NCBI GenBank assembly: GCA_020439995.1
Contig: JAGROY010000261.1
Coordinates: forward strand, 1-32,566
DNA length: 32,566 bases
Direction: 5' to 3'
From: Verrucomicrobiia bacterium
GTDB lineage: Bacteria > Verrucomicrobiota > Verrucomicrobiia > Verrucomicrobiales > DEV007
The notes under the pieces were generated by a model. It was not told the origin of the DNA. It ran no database searches and saw nothing but the letters and a program-made list of their open reading frames with translations. Positions 16,758 to 24,877 of the stretch are shown piece by piece. Every line of letters begins with the position of its first letter. The stretch's first letter is position 1. The translations under genes were made by a program, and so were the position numbers.

Positions 16758-17993
16758 TTAGAGCTTTTCCCTCTGGCTACGCACCATTGCCTCATCATAG
16801 AGCACCTGCATGGCGCTCACGAGGCCATCCAGTCTCCTCGTGGCAGCAATCTCATCCCTGGCATTCGTTCGCATTTCCTCGCGCCGATCAAGCGGCATAT
16901 CAGCGAACGATTTCAATGCATCGACCATGGAATGCACATCCCAGGGATCACACAGCAGACCTGTTCTGCCGTGGTCGATCAGTTCCGGCATTCCCCCGCA
17001 GTGCGTAGCGACTACCGGCAATCCGAGAGCCATGGCCTCAATGGCAACATTGGCGATGCCCTCTCCCATGCTCGGCACCAACAGCACGTCCGCCTTTGTC
17101 CTCATCTGCTCCATGACTTCCGTCTGGGACATAGCTGGTTCAAAATGAACGCTCTCCAGAATCCCAAGATCGTGCAGTTGCAGTAGCAGCTCATCGTCAG
17201 GGCTACCAGCGATGATTCGATACTCAACCTGATACGTTCTCACCAGTTGACCAATCGCATCCAGCGCCCGGTGATATCCCTTTCGCCAGTGAATTCTGCC
17301 AACCGACAGAATTCGCAGGGGCCGCAATTCGGTGCGAAGCTGCATCAATGGCAAGGCTAGCACCGCCTCATCGATACCTGAATAGATCACCCGTATTCGA
17401 TCCGGCAATGCTCCCAGCGCTACAGCATCGGCTTCGATTGCATGGCAAACCGCATGAAAGGCATGCACTCCAGGAAAATCCTGCTGGTATTCGCGCAGGA
17501 GTTCCGCATCGCCCAGCGGCGAACTGGAAATATGAGTTCCGCGCAAACTGAGGACGATGGCAAAGGAATACAGCTCCCGCAGTTCCATGGTGCGATGCAG
17601 CGCCTTTGCCCACTGCACGTGTACAATCTCCGGGCGATGGAGCAGAATCGGCAACGCATAGAGCAAACGGCTGAAGGCGCGGCGACGGCCGTTCTTCATG
17701 ATGAAGCGCCACAGCGGCTCCAGCTCCAGAGAACCCCGACCGACAAGCCTGAGCAAACAACCGGCAGCATAACGAACGCGCCCCAGCCGTGATTGGGGAC
17801 ACCGCTCGACACTTACATTAGCACCAAAAACATCCAGACGTTTCCCCGAACGCTCAGATCCCACCACGATTACAGTCCGCCTGGCCGCGACGCCGTTGAT
17901 CAACGCGGCGATAAATGGCGCGCAGGGAATCTCTCCGACAAGAAACGCGACAGACGCTACGCGATCAGCGCGGGATTGAGTATCGACTGTCAC
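16758..17993 (-). CDS. Glycosyltransferase family 4
   Basis: The protein has 411 residues from GTG 17993, which overlaps the stop of the asparagine-synthetase-like gene as GTGA. The N-terminal half includes VASVAFLVGEIPCAPF and a membrane-proximal basic region around RFIMKNGRRRAFSR. Donor-domain motifs are RILSVGRIHWRKGYHRALDAI, YRIIAGSPDDE, SVHFEPAMSQ and SMGEGIANVAIEAMALGLPVV (EX7E), then THCGGMPELIDHG. Length and motif spacing are normal for GT4. It is translationally coupled to the gene before and one base from the gene after, so it is an internal part of the long operon. Confidence 0.89.
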   Translation of the reverse strand: MTVDTQSRADRVASVAFLVGEIPCAPFIAALINGVAARRTVIVVGSERSGKRLDVFGANVSVERCPQSRLGRVRYAAGCLLRLVGRGSLELEPLWRFIMKNGRRRAFSRLLYALPILLHRPEIVHVQWAKALHRTMELRELYSFAIVLSLRGTHISSSPLGDAELLREYQQDFPGVHAFHAVCHAIEADAVALGALPDRIRVIYSGIDEAVLALPLMQLRTELRPLRILSVGRIHWRKGYHRALDAIGQLVRTYQVEYRIIAGSPDDELLLQLHDLGILESVHFEPAMSQTEVMEQMRTKADVLLVPSMGEGIANVAIEAMALGLPVVATHCGGMPELIDHGRTGLLCDPWDVHSMVDALKSFADMPLDRREEMRTNARDEIAATRRLDGLVSAMQVLYDEAMVRSQREKL

Positions 17994-19444
17994 TTCTGAA
18001 TCCAGCGCTGCTTATGTTTCGCAAAAACAGCCAACGTGAGCAACATCGATACGCCATGCCAGTGAGCAGCGGGATCTTGCACAAACCGGGAATGAGCCTG
18101 TTCCACCACCGCCTTCGGAATCAAATCATTGAGCCCCGGAGTCTCGAACAGCCATTCAGACAACCGGGCAGCATTGCTTTCACCAAGGAACTGATTCTGC
18201 CAGTTCTGCCTTACACGAGGGCGCCCCATCAAGCGGCGGGCTTCGCGCTTGAGTCGGTCAACGATACGCACTGGAATACCGCGCGGACCAAGCATCGCTT
18301 GAAAATTGTAAAGATTGAACGGTGCCCACGCCTGCCAGGGGATCGCTGCCAGCGCGGGGCTCTTACGTTTGATGTATTCAATCTGCAACTGGCGGCCTGA
18401 AAGGTGACGCTCTGGAACACTGCGGACGAACTCACACATCTCATCCGAATAGTAGGGCACTTCCAGTCGGCCTGCTGCTGCAAACACCGACAGGTTCACG
18501 GAAGTCCACCTCGGTGCCCAGTGCGTGCTTTTAAATGCACGCATTCGGGCATTTGCATCTGGCAGATCGATCGCCTCCAGCTCTGCACGCAGCCGATCCC
18601 GAAAATAGGATTCGAATTTCCCTGCCAGCCCACGCACTCGCCACAATTCTTCAGCAAGCCAGATGCCGCTCGACTTTGCCAGGCGCTTGTAGGCGAGATC
18701 GGCAATCGTCTGGAAGTCCGCGTCCGATGCCAGTGCGAAGTCGTCAAAGAGAACATCTCCCCAATGCCCCAGATAAAATGTGTCGCCCAGAGCAGCCAGC
18801 CTGTCCATCACAGCCATCTGCCGTGGATGGGTGAATTCCGCATAGCAATGTGTGAGCGCCGGGAACCGCTCGATCTCATTCCACAGGTAGCCATTCGGGA
18901 TGATGAACTCTTCGTGCTCGAAACCGCACGCACTGCCGATCTGCCGACCATATTTGAGCTCGTCAATCCCCCCGGCGAACGCATAGCTGTAGGATTTCAC
19001 GCCGAGTTCCTTACCAAGCACCGCAGCCGCAAGTGATCGACTGTCAAGGCCTCCCGAAACCGCCAACACCGGATCAGTAGTAAGCTGCGTGGTACTGGCC
19101 TCTAACAATGTATCTAACTTGTCGACACAGGACTCGCGATTCTGGAAGTCTTTACCTACCTCCCCGCCAGTCCACCTGAACCGCTGGGTTCTCTTCTCAA
19201 GCATCCCCGATCCGTCCAGCTCAAGATCTTCCCCTGGGCGCACAGTCTTGAGATCCTTGAAGTAGGTTTCACTTCCCAGGAACATTCCTGTCGAAAGGAA
19301 AACGCAGATAGCTTCAAAATCCAACTCCCCGGCACCACTCACCGGTTCCTCAACATATAGGACGCCTTGCGGTTCATCCCTGAGATAGGTCATCTGAAGC
19401 GGAATCGCAGGGATTCGCTTCCGTTGCGGACTCGACTGACTCAT
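17990..19444 (-). CDS. Asparagine-synthetase-like protein lacking an intact glutaminase domain
   Basis: The protein has 484 residues from ATG 19444, which shares one base with the flippase stop (TGATG). The frame opens further upstream only into the flippase gene. The PP-loop pyrophosphatase signature AVSGGLDSRS (SGGLDS near residues 130-135) marks the ATP-dependent synthetase domain of AsnB. The preceding about 120 residues keep only the end of the class II glutaminase domain (a FLSTG...TYFKDLKTVRPGEDLEL stretch). There is no N-terminal catalytic Cys after Met, so glutamine hydrolysis is not expected. The usual GxGxDE motif appears as GHWGDVLFDDF near 226-236, with Asp kept and Glu lost. Relatives without glutaminase activity adenylate carboxylates to make amides or lactams. 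A role in amidating or aminoacylating a glycan is inference. Confidence 0.83.
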   Translation of the reverse strand: MSQSSPQRKRIPAIPLQMTYLRDEPQGVLYVEEPVSGAGELDFEAICVFLSTGMFLGSETYFKDLKTVRPGEDLELDGSGMLEKRTQRFRWTGGEVGKDFQNRESCVDKLDTLLEASTTQLTTDPVLAVSGGLDSRSLAAAVLGKELGVKSYSYAFAGGIDELKYGRQIGSACGFEHEEFIIPNGYLWNEIERFPALTHCYAEFTHPRQMAVMDRLAALGDTFYLGHWGDVLFDDFALASDADFQTIADLAYKRLAKSSGIWLAEELWRVRGLAGKFESYFRDRLRAELEAIDLPDANARMRAFKSTHWAPRWTSVNLSVFAAAGRLEVPYYSDEMCEFVRSVPERHLSGRQLQIEYIKRKSPALAAIPWQAWAPFNLYNFQAMLGPRGIPVRIVDRLKREARRLMGRPRVRQNWQNQFLGESNAARLSEWLFETPGLNDLIPKAVVEQAHSRFVQDPAAHWHGVSMLLTLAVFAKHKQRWIQK

Positions 19445-20970
19445 CAACTGTGACTCGTCGCTTTTCTGAGTTCCGGCCATGTCATCCATCTGGCTGCTTG
19501 ACCTAGCCGCGGGTGAATCGATTGCAGCAGCCGCCCGATGCGCTCCACTTCCTTAGGCGACAGCACCCGGAAAAGGATGGCGTAACTGACAGCGAAAACC
19601 AAACTTACCGCTACAATGTGAGCAATCGGATTCTGCACGTAAATGAACACTCTCGCGGCAAGGGCGATCCCGGCAGCCATACCGGCCGGAAACGCGTAGG
19701 GCCATATGCGGTAGAGCACCCGACTAAGCGAGTAATGAAAAATCAGGCGGCTCGCCAGCCACGTCTGCACCACCTGGCCGACGGTAAAGAATGCCGCAAC
19801 AGTAAATGCGGCAACATAGAGTCCATAGCCGCTGGTGACGTAAAGCGTACCAAGAAACAGCGGAGTAAAGACCGAGGCGAACCACATCGGAATATGCGGT
19901 TTCCCCGTTGCGTTGAACAGCCCGCCAGTAGGGCTGCTAATGCACCTGCCGAGGACACTGACCATCATGATCTGTGCGAGGATGCCGATTTTCACCTGAT
20001 GCTGATCAATGGCCTTGTTTCCGTAGACCACCTGCGCGATCTCTGGTGCACTGACAAACAGGAGCAGGAGCACGGGGAACATCACAAAAGCGATGAGCGA
20101 CAGCATTTTGACGTATCCCAGGAAAAGCCGCCGGGTGTTGCTGGCAATCCTGGCAAAGACTGGCATCGATACATCGACAACCACAGGCATCAGCGACAGG
20201 AAGAGAATATTGGCCATTCGGTAAGCCAGTGCGTACAGTCCGAGTGCCTTATCCCCGAGAACAGTCTTGATCACCAGATTGTCGCCTTCATTTGCCAGGC
20301 GGGTGAGCAATCGCGCTCCAATGATGTGCCTGGTGTAGCGGAGAATCTTCCCCCAGTGCAGAATGCCAAGGCTCCCCGTCAACACCAGCGGTGACTTCCA
20401 CATAAAGATCGCGGCGATAATGGGGCCGACAATCGCAGTGGGAAGCACCAGGCTCAGGACGCCGAACCCTCGCCACGCGAGCACAACCTGTCCTATCGAG
20501 ATCAATGTCTGCTGGACAGTCTCAAGGGCAACTAACGGTCCGTAGTTAATTTCTTTCCGATACAGCGCCTTCGGAATCGATGCCACCATCGAGCTGAAGA
20601 ACGATGCCAGCATCACCATGATCACCGGCCCATAGATGGGATCATTCTGCTCAACAATCAATGGGGCCACGCCGATCCCCACAGCAACGACCAATAGCGA
20701 AGCGAAGAAATTCAACCAGAACGCTGCGTTGGCTACGGTTCTCTTCTCATCCTCGTCACCATTGTAGAAGACAACGTATTCACTGATACCGCTGACCGCC
20801 AGCACCTGAATCAGTGAGAGCAGTGTGGCACAAACGGCAACGACACCAAACGCCTCGATATCCAGAGTTCTTGCCAGATAGCCGATGACCCCGAGGCTGA
20901 CTAGCGAAGTCCAAACCTTTCGTAGAAAGAGAGCGCCTGCTGCGTGTCCTGCTTTGCGTGCCGTTGACAT
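19444..20970 (-). CDS. Polysaccharide flippase (Wzx/PST family)
   Basis: This 508-residue protein has about twelve to fourteen hydrophobic segments. It opens with AGALFLRKVWTSLVSLGVIGYLARTLDIEAFGVVAV, the typical N-terminus of WzxC/PST oligosaccharide flippases, in which a LAR.L....FG motif follows the first helix. A further conserved element, TRLANEGDNLVIKTVLGDKALGLYALAYRM, lies near residues 225-255, also typical of the family. It would move the lipid-linked repeat unit across the inner membrane before polymerisation. The start is ATG 20970, 178 bases after the Wzc-like gene. The gap is longer than others in the operon, so an internal promoter is possible, but I see none. Its stop overlaps the start of the AsnB-like gene. 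Confidence 0.92.
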   Translation of the reverse strand: MSTARKAGHAAGALFLRKVWTSLVSLGVIGYLARTLDIEAFGVVAVCATLLSLIQVLAVSGISEYVVFYNGDEDEKRTVANAAFWLNFFASLLVVAVGIGVAPLIVEQNDPIYGPVIMVMLASFFSSMVASIPKALYRKEINYGPLVALETVQQTLISIGQVVLAWRGFGVLSLVLPTAIVGPIIAAIFMWKSPLVLTGSLGILHWGKILRYTRHIIGARLLTRLANEGDNLVIKTVLGDKALGLYALAYRMANILFLSLMPVVVDVSMPVFARIASNTRRLFLGYVKMLSLIAFVMFPVLLLLFVSAPEIAQVVYGNKAIDQHQVKIGILAQIMMVSVLGRCISSPTGGLFNATGKPHIPMWFASVFTPLFLGTLYVTSGYGLYVAAFTVAAFFTVGQVVQTWLASRLIFHYSLSRVLYRIWPYAFPAGMAAGIALAARVFIYVQNPIAHIVAVSLVFAVSYAILFRVLSPKEVERIGRLLQSIHPRLGQAARWMTWPELRKATSHS

Positions 20971-21148
20971 CGGTGAATCAACTCAGCGCCACTCCAGGAG
21001 TCACTCGGGCCTGCTCTTTTCTCGTGCTCAATACAGCAATCTGAAAAGTCGCCCTGGAGAGACTGGGAATCGCATCCTTTTTCGCCGAAGGCATGCGAAA
21101 GAAATCTGAGTACTCAAAGTTCATTTCAAGGCCACACATCCTGTAGAA
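20971..21148. other. Gap between Wzc-like gene and flippase gene
   Basis: These 178 bases hold no convincing gene. A weak inverted repeat (TTTCGC at 21080-21085 with GCGAAA at 21095-21100) is present, but it is short and not followed by a T tract on the minus strand. I do not call it a terminator, and read-through from the Wzc-like gene remains likely. Confidence 0.4.
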
Positions 21149-23404
21149 TCACTTCTTGGAATCATCATCACTCTGGTAGTAGCGAGCGTAGTCTTTGGAA
21201 CCGTAGTGACCGTACCCGTAGTCGCTGTACCCGTAGCCGTACCCGGTGGCCGCTCTGGATGTCAAATAATTCACCACAATGCCGAGAACGTTGCACCCGG
21301 ACTTCTGAAGTTGGCTGAGAGCGAACTTTTGCTTATGCCGATTTAACTCCCGAAATTTTGTTACGAACAGCGCCTCGTCCGTGTAGTCAGCTACAAAAAC
21401 GGCATCAGGGAAAAGTCCTACCGGCGGGGTGTCGAACAGGATGACATCGAAGTAGGCGCGCAACGAATGCACCAGTTGCGCAAACCGAGGAGATTCGATC
21501 ATTCCAGTCGGAGATTTGGTCGATCCTCCCGCCCGCAACAGATATAAATTCTCCGTCTCGCCCAGCGCAAGAAAGCCCAGCGCCTTTGATTCACTGAACT
21601 GATCTGGATCCTCGGGTACTGGCTCGTTCGAGTGATACCAGCGGATAACACCCTGATCATTCGTTTCTTTTACGTTCCGGTGCTGCGAAGGACGGCGAAA
21701 GTCGCAATCAATAATGAGTGTGCGCTTGCCCTGCTCTGCGAAGAATGCACCGAGGTTGGTGGTAATGAAAGATTTCCCCTCCGATGGCGCAGAACTGGTA
21801 ACCAGCATCGTCTGTGGATACTCGTTCTTGGATACCATCCGGATCGAACTATAGAGCACGCGGAAGCTTTCGATTACCGGTTCATCATTCCCCATGATGA
21901 CCGCCAGACCAAGATCCTCGATTTCCTTCTCGCTCTTTGCAGGCACCGTGGCAAGCACGTCCAAACCAAGAAATTTCTCGATCTCTCCGATCGACTTAAG
22001 CCGCGTGTCCAGCAAACCGATAACGACCGGCAGGCCCACCAAGCTCATGCTGAAAACTGCTAAGCTCGCGAGGATGGCAAGCCGCTTGTCTGGAGTGACA
22101 GGAACGTAGTTTGGCAGGGCCTTGTCGATGATTCCAAGATTCGAAAGACCCGCGTCTTTTGAGACCCGTATTTCACTCAGACTGCTCTGGTGATCTTTTA
22201 TCCTTGCACTGAGAGTGTCTCGCTGCGTTTGAAGTTTTGCGAACTCACCCGCGTTCTCACCCCGATTTTCGATTCGACCAGTGAGCGATTCCTTTTCAGC
22301 GAGGAGTTTCTTGAGCTGAGTTTCCTGAAGCTCGAAGTCCCGCTCCAACACTACGGTGGCAGTGCGTATTGCATTCTCGAGATTGCTTCGCTCTGATTGA
22401 AGATTGTCCTTTGCTTCAATTAAGTCAGGATGATTGGGTCCAAGTCCACTTCCGTCAAGTTTTGCCAGATGGGCTACTGCCTCCTGATAGCGAGCCTCCA
22501 CTTTCTGAACCTGGTCATTGATAGCGATGTCACTAATGGCCAACTTCTTCTCGATATCCTCGCTGCTTTTGATATTCTCAAGAATCTTCGCCTTTTTCTG
22601 CACTTCTGCTTCAAGCGGTGGAATTTCGATGTCCAACACCTGTAGACGATTGGTGATCCCATCAAATCCATCAATGCGCTGAGTCGCCTGATTGAGCTCG
22701 TTGAGTTGGCGGTTGACCTCCTCAAGCTTTGTCTGTGATTCCAGGAGGGATTTCTCCAAACTTTTCTCGCTATTGTCCAATTCTGCCGATTTTTGCTCCT
22801 CGTCGTAAAGGCGATAGTACAGCCCAATTTCGTTCGCGAGGCTCTCAGCCACCTTGGGGTCAGCCGACCGCACATTCACTCGGATGAATTCCCCGGCCCG
22901 ACTGGCTGTGATAGATTTACTGAGCTGGTTTAAAATAGCGATCTTATCCGGCCCTCCCAAGGCAGAACTCAGCTCAGGATTGTCTGCAATTCCATTCTCC
23001 GCCAGATAGTCAAAAAAGTTCTGGCTCGTGGCCTTGGCGACGTGCGCGTCTAGCTCACCCTCTCTCGCCACAAAGGCATTTTCCATAATGTTGACCTCGC
23101 TCTTGAGATCAAAGTGAATGAAGGACTCGTACCGCTTGGGCTGAGTCATGATCACGGTGGCCGCGATGGCAGCCAGAACAAGGCCAACAATTGTTCCAAG
23201 CAGCCAGCGTTCCCGAATCAGGTACCAGATGTCGACCAGCGACATTGAAGATCCTCCCTGATCTTTGAGACCGAGCAACTCTTCCAGATCAACCGATTCT
23301 GCCCGCTCTCCGGCAACAGAGACTGGCGATTTTTGCCGGGCTCTCCCTGAAGGCATCTCCGACCTAGGTAAGGGCGAACGCTCCGAATCCTTTTTCTTCC
23401 ACAT
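21149..23404 (-). CDS. Wzc-like chain-length determinant and tyrosine autokinase (BY-kinase)
   Basis: This 751-residue protein joins a Wzz domain to a BY-kinase domain. A basic N-terminal tail (1-55) precedes helix 1 (about 67-86). The periplasmic region 90-440 includes long heptad-rich segments at 205-245 and 330-415, and helix 2 lies at about 441-464. The cytoplasmic kinase shows Walker A APSEGKS at 539-545, Walker A' TLIIDCDF at 562-569 and Walker B DVILFDTP at 653-660. A C-terminal tyrosine cluster (nine Tyr within 722-743) is the expected autophosphorylation site. Family members control export and length of Wzy-dependent polysaccharides through cycles of oligomerisation and phosphorylation. 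The start is ATG 23404, without an obvious ribosome binding site. It is the first gene of the polysaccharide operon, preceded by a long untranslated region. Confidence 0.95.
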   Translation of the reverse strand: MWKKKDSERSPLPRSEMPSGRARQKSPVSVAGERAESVDLEELLGLKDQGGSSMSLVDIWYLIRERWLLGTIVGLVLAAIAATVIMTQPKRYESFIHFDLKSEVNIMENAFVAREGELDAHVAKATSQNFFDYLAENGIADNPELSSALGGPDKIAILNQLSKSITASRAGEFIRVNVRSADPKVAESLANEIGLYYRLYDEEQKSAELDNSEKSLEKSLLESQTKLEEVNRQLNELNQATQRIDGFDGITNRLQVLDIEIPPLEAEVQKKAKILENIKSSEDIEKKLAISDIAINDQVQKVEARYQEAVAHLAKLDGSGLGPNHPDLIEAKDNLQSERSNLENAIRTATVVLERDFELQETQLKKLLAEKESLTGRIENRGENAGEFAKLQTQRDTLSARIKDHQSSLSEIRVSKDAGLSNLGIIDKALPNYVPVTPDKRLAILASLAVFSMSLVGLPVVIGLLDTRLKSIGEIEKFLGLDVLATVPAKSEKEIEDLGLAVIMGNDEPVIESFRVLYSSIRMVSKNEYPQTMLVTSSAPSEGKSFITTNLGAFFAEQGKRTLIIDCDFRRPSQHRNVKETNDQGVIRWYHSNEPVPEDPDQFSESKALGFLALGETENLYLLRAGGSTKSPTGMIESPRFAQLVHSLRAYFDVILFDTPPVGLFPDAVFVADYTDEALFVTKFRELNRHKQKFALSQLQKSGCNVLGIVVNYLTSRAATGYGYGYSDYGYGHYGSKDYARYYQSDDDSKK

Positions 23405-23429
23405 AGATATTACGTTACGTAAACAGTAA

Positions 23430-23445
23430 ACGGGCTACCGCCCGT
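23430..23445 (-). promoter_or_regulatory. Hairpin in the leader of the Wzc-like gene
   Basis: A perfect 6-base inverted repeat, ACGGGC-TACC-GCCCGT, lies 25 bases upstream of the Wzc-like ATG. On the transcribed strand it is followed by the T-rich TTTACTGTTTACG and then by TTACGTAA. It could be a leader stem-loop or a weak attenuator, and it could equally be chance. Confidence 0.35.
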
Positions 23446-23454
23446 GGTTCGGCG

Positions 23455-23482
23455 AGAATAACAGCCCACATCGAAATTGCAA
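23455..23482 (-). promoter_or_regulatory. Possible sigma-70-type promoter for the polysaccharide operon
   Basis: On the minus strand TTGCAA (23482-23477) and TATTCT (23460-23455) are separated by 16 bases, each matching four of six consensus positions. A start near 23447 would place the leader hairpin at the very 5' end of the transcript. Consensus in this phylum is poorly defined, so this is only a candidate. Confidence 0.25.
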
Positions 23483-24000
23483 AGGTTTTGGGAACGCGAA
23501 TTGTCCCGATCTCCCTACATTTTACACTTTCTGCGGCAATGAATCCTGATGCGCCTCGATTGATGGAGAAGCAGTTCATTGCCTCGCAAAACGGCAGCCA
23601 AAATGCTCCGACTAACTTGAAACCCAAGCTCAGATCTCGAAGTCCCGTCCAAATAAGAGATTTCCTAAATCGCTGATTTCAGGAGCAACCGATCTGTGCT
23701 CATCTGTGGAAATCGCCATACATCTGCGTTCTAACCCTTCCTTATTTGCGGGAGGTGCCCTCAGGGGCTGCCAATTTCAAAATCAGAATGCATTGGATCG
23801 GAACCTCACGCTCCGCAGACTAGATTACACTGCGTCGGAAGTCCGCGATATTTGCCTTCCAGCGCAACACGCTGATTATCAAGAATCAGACATCTCGAAT
23901 TTCGATCACTTATTTCCGCCGTGCTGCAATAGGGTTCGGCAAAATGGAGAGACCTTATGTTACGTGTGGCTTGCCCCAGCCGCACATCACAGGTGTGAAC

Positions 24001-24033
24001 AAAAAAGAAGGGAGCCTGCTGGCTCCCTTCTTT
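24001..24033 (-). terminator. Rho-independent terminator of the PEP-CTERM gene
   Basis: A perfect 13-base-pair stem (24004-24016 with 24021-24033) encloses a 4-base loop. On the minus strand it runs into six T residues that overlap the foot of the stem. It lies 37 bases after the PEP-CTERM stop codon. No T tract follows in the plus direction, so it acts on leftward transcription. Confidence 0.9.
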
Positions 24034-24069
24034 AAAAAACTTTGTTCTGAGATCGATCAATCGAAGCAA

Positions 24070-24726
24070 TTAGCGGCGACGGCGCAGGAACAAAACCGAG
24101 CTTCCGAGGAGTGCAAGAAGGCCAGTTGATGGCTCAGGCACTGCATCCCAAGTGACGGTGAAGGCAGAAAGACCTTGGTTAGCACCAGGATTCATGTTCG
24201 GCGTGATCGTAACCAGACCTCCGACTGTCAATGGCACATCATAGCTAAGAGTCCCGCCGTCATCACCAACGTGACCTACAAGAGTAGGATTACCGCTGAT
24301 CGTGAGCGACTCAGTAAATCCACCACCGGAGTCCAGATCCCAGACCTTAAGCCTGACAGAACTCAAATTCACACCCGAAGCGGTGCTAAAGTCCAACGTA
24401 ATTTTCTCAGGCGTGGTAGCACCTGCATCACCGAAATGTGCTATTGCCAAGTGGTCTGCGCTAACAGCACTGAATCCTGTAATGCCAGGATTCGGATCAT
24501 TGTTCCATCCGCGAGTGCCACCGCTGTTGACGTAGTTGCTCTGCGGCTGACCGGAGTAGGTGATCACGATTCCAGAAGGATCGAAGTATTGGAGCGTTCC
24601 AGCTGGGTTGGAAACACTGTGACCTTGAGTAAGGCCCAGAGCACCGAGAGACAGGCTAGCGGCCTGAGCACCACCTGCAAGAAGCGCTACTGAAAGAAAG
24701 ATTTTAAGAGGCGTCGTTAGTTTCAT
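24070..24726 (-). CDS. PEP-CTERM sorting-signal protein
   Basis: The protein has 218 residues. A signal peptide covers about residues 1-22 (basic KLTTPLK, hydrophobic FLSVALLAGG, cleavage after AQA). The mature part is glycine-, serine- and threonine-rich with beta-type alternation, and I recognise no enzyme domain. The C-terminus carries the full PEP-CTERM tripartite signal: VPEPS at 196-200, a hydrophobic helix, and RRRR at 215-218. Such proteins are thought to be processed by an exosortase and delivered to the cell surface or the extracellular polysaccharide matrix. No exosortase gene is in this window. It lies 151 bases after the ThuA-domain gene, has its own strong terminator and probably its own promoter, so it may be expressed at high level independently. 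Confidence 0.9.
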   Translation of the reverse strand: MKLTTPLKIFLSVALLAGGAQAASLSLGALGLTQGHSVSNPAGTLQYFDPSGIVITYSGQPQSNYVNSGGTRGWNNDPNPGITGFSAVSADHLAIAHFGDAGATTPEKITLDFSTASGVNLSSVRLKVWDLDSGGGFTESLTISGNPTLVGHVGDDGGTLSYDVPLTVGGLVTITPNMNPGANQGLSAFTVTWDAVPEPSTGLLALLGSSVLFLRRRR

Positions 24727-24877
24727 CCGTGTTGTTTATTAGGTTTCGATGGATATATCTTTATAAGGTGCCAAAAAGAGGCCGTGAGGTCAACCCTTTT
24801 GTAATGTTTTTTCGTTTTTTCTGCAACGGTTGTTTTAGTTTATTTGAAATCATTACAATCAATTGATTTTCAATACG
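24727..24877. promoter_or_regulatory. AT-rich region upstream of the PEP-CTERM gene
   Basis: This 151-base segment is much richer in A and T than its surroundings. It contains a TTGACC (minus, 24793-24788) and a TATAAA (minus, 24765-24760), but 22 bases separate them, too many for a standard pair. An imperfect A/T-rich inverted repeat (TTGAAATCA at 24844-24852, TGATTTTCAA at 24864-24873) lies just after the ThuA stop. The segment probably holds the promoter of the PEP-CTERM gene, but the exact site is unclear. Confidence 0.4.

Larger units (their letters stand above)
23405..24003. other. Long intergenic region upstream of the Wzc-like gene
   Basis: About 600 bases hold no convincing gene. 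Short open frames exist on both strands, but they lack ribosome binding sites, recognisable domains or ATG starts where it matters. The region should contain the promoter for the polysaccharide operon, which reads leftwards. It ends at the terminator serving the PEP-CTERM gene, so the two minus-strand transcription units are separated here. Confidence 0.5.

Noticed and set aside
19513..20394. 293-codon open frame on the plus strand
   Set aside because: It is antisense to the flippase, whose membrane segments and family motifs are unambiguous. The translation is low in hydrophobic residues and domain-free.
21080..21100. Inverted repeat TTTCGC/GCGAAA as a terminator
   Set aside because: The stem is only 6 bases with a 9-base loop, and no T tract follows on the transcribed strand.
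23415..23627. 70-codon minus-strand frame just before the Wzc-like gene
   Set aside because: It starts with TTG, has no ribosome binding site and runs through the leader hairpin. A leader peptide is possible but unsupported.
23706..24035. 109-codon open frame in the intergenic region
   Set aside because: It has no ribosome binding site or domain, its end overlaps the terminator stem, and its composition is not protein-like.
24760..24793. TTGACC and TATAAA as a promoter pair for the PEP-CTERM gene
   Set aside because: The spacer is 22 bases, outside the usual 16-18, so the exact pair is not called even though a promoter in this region is likely.
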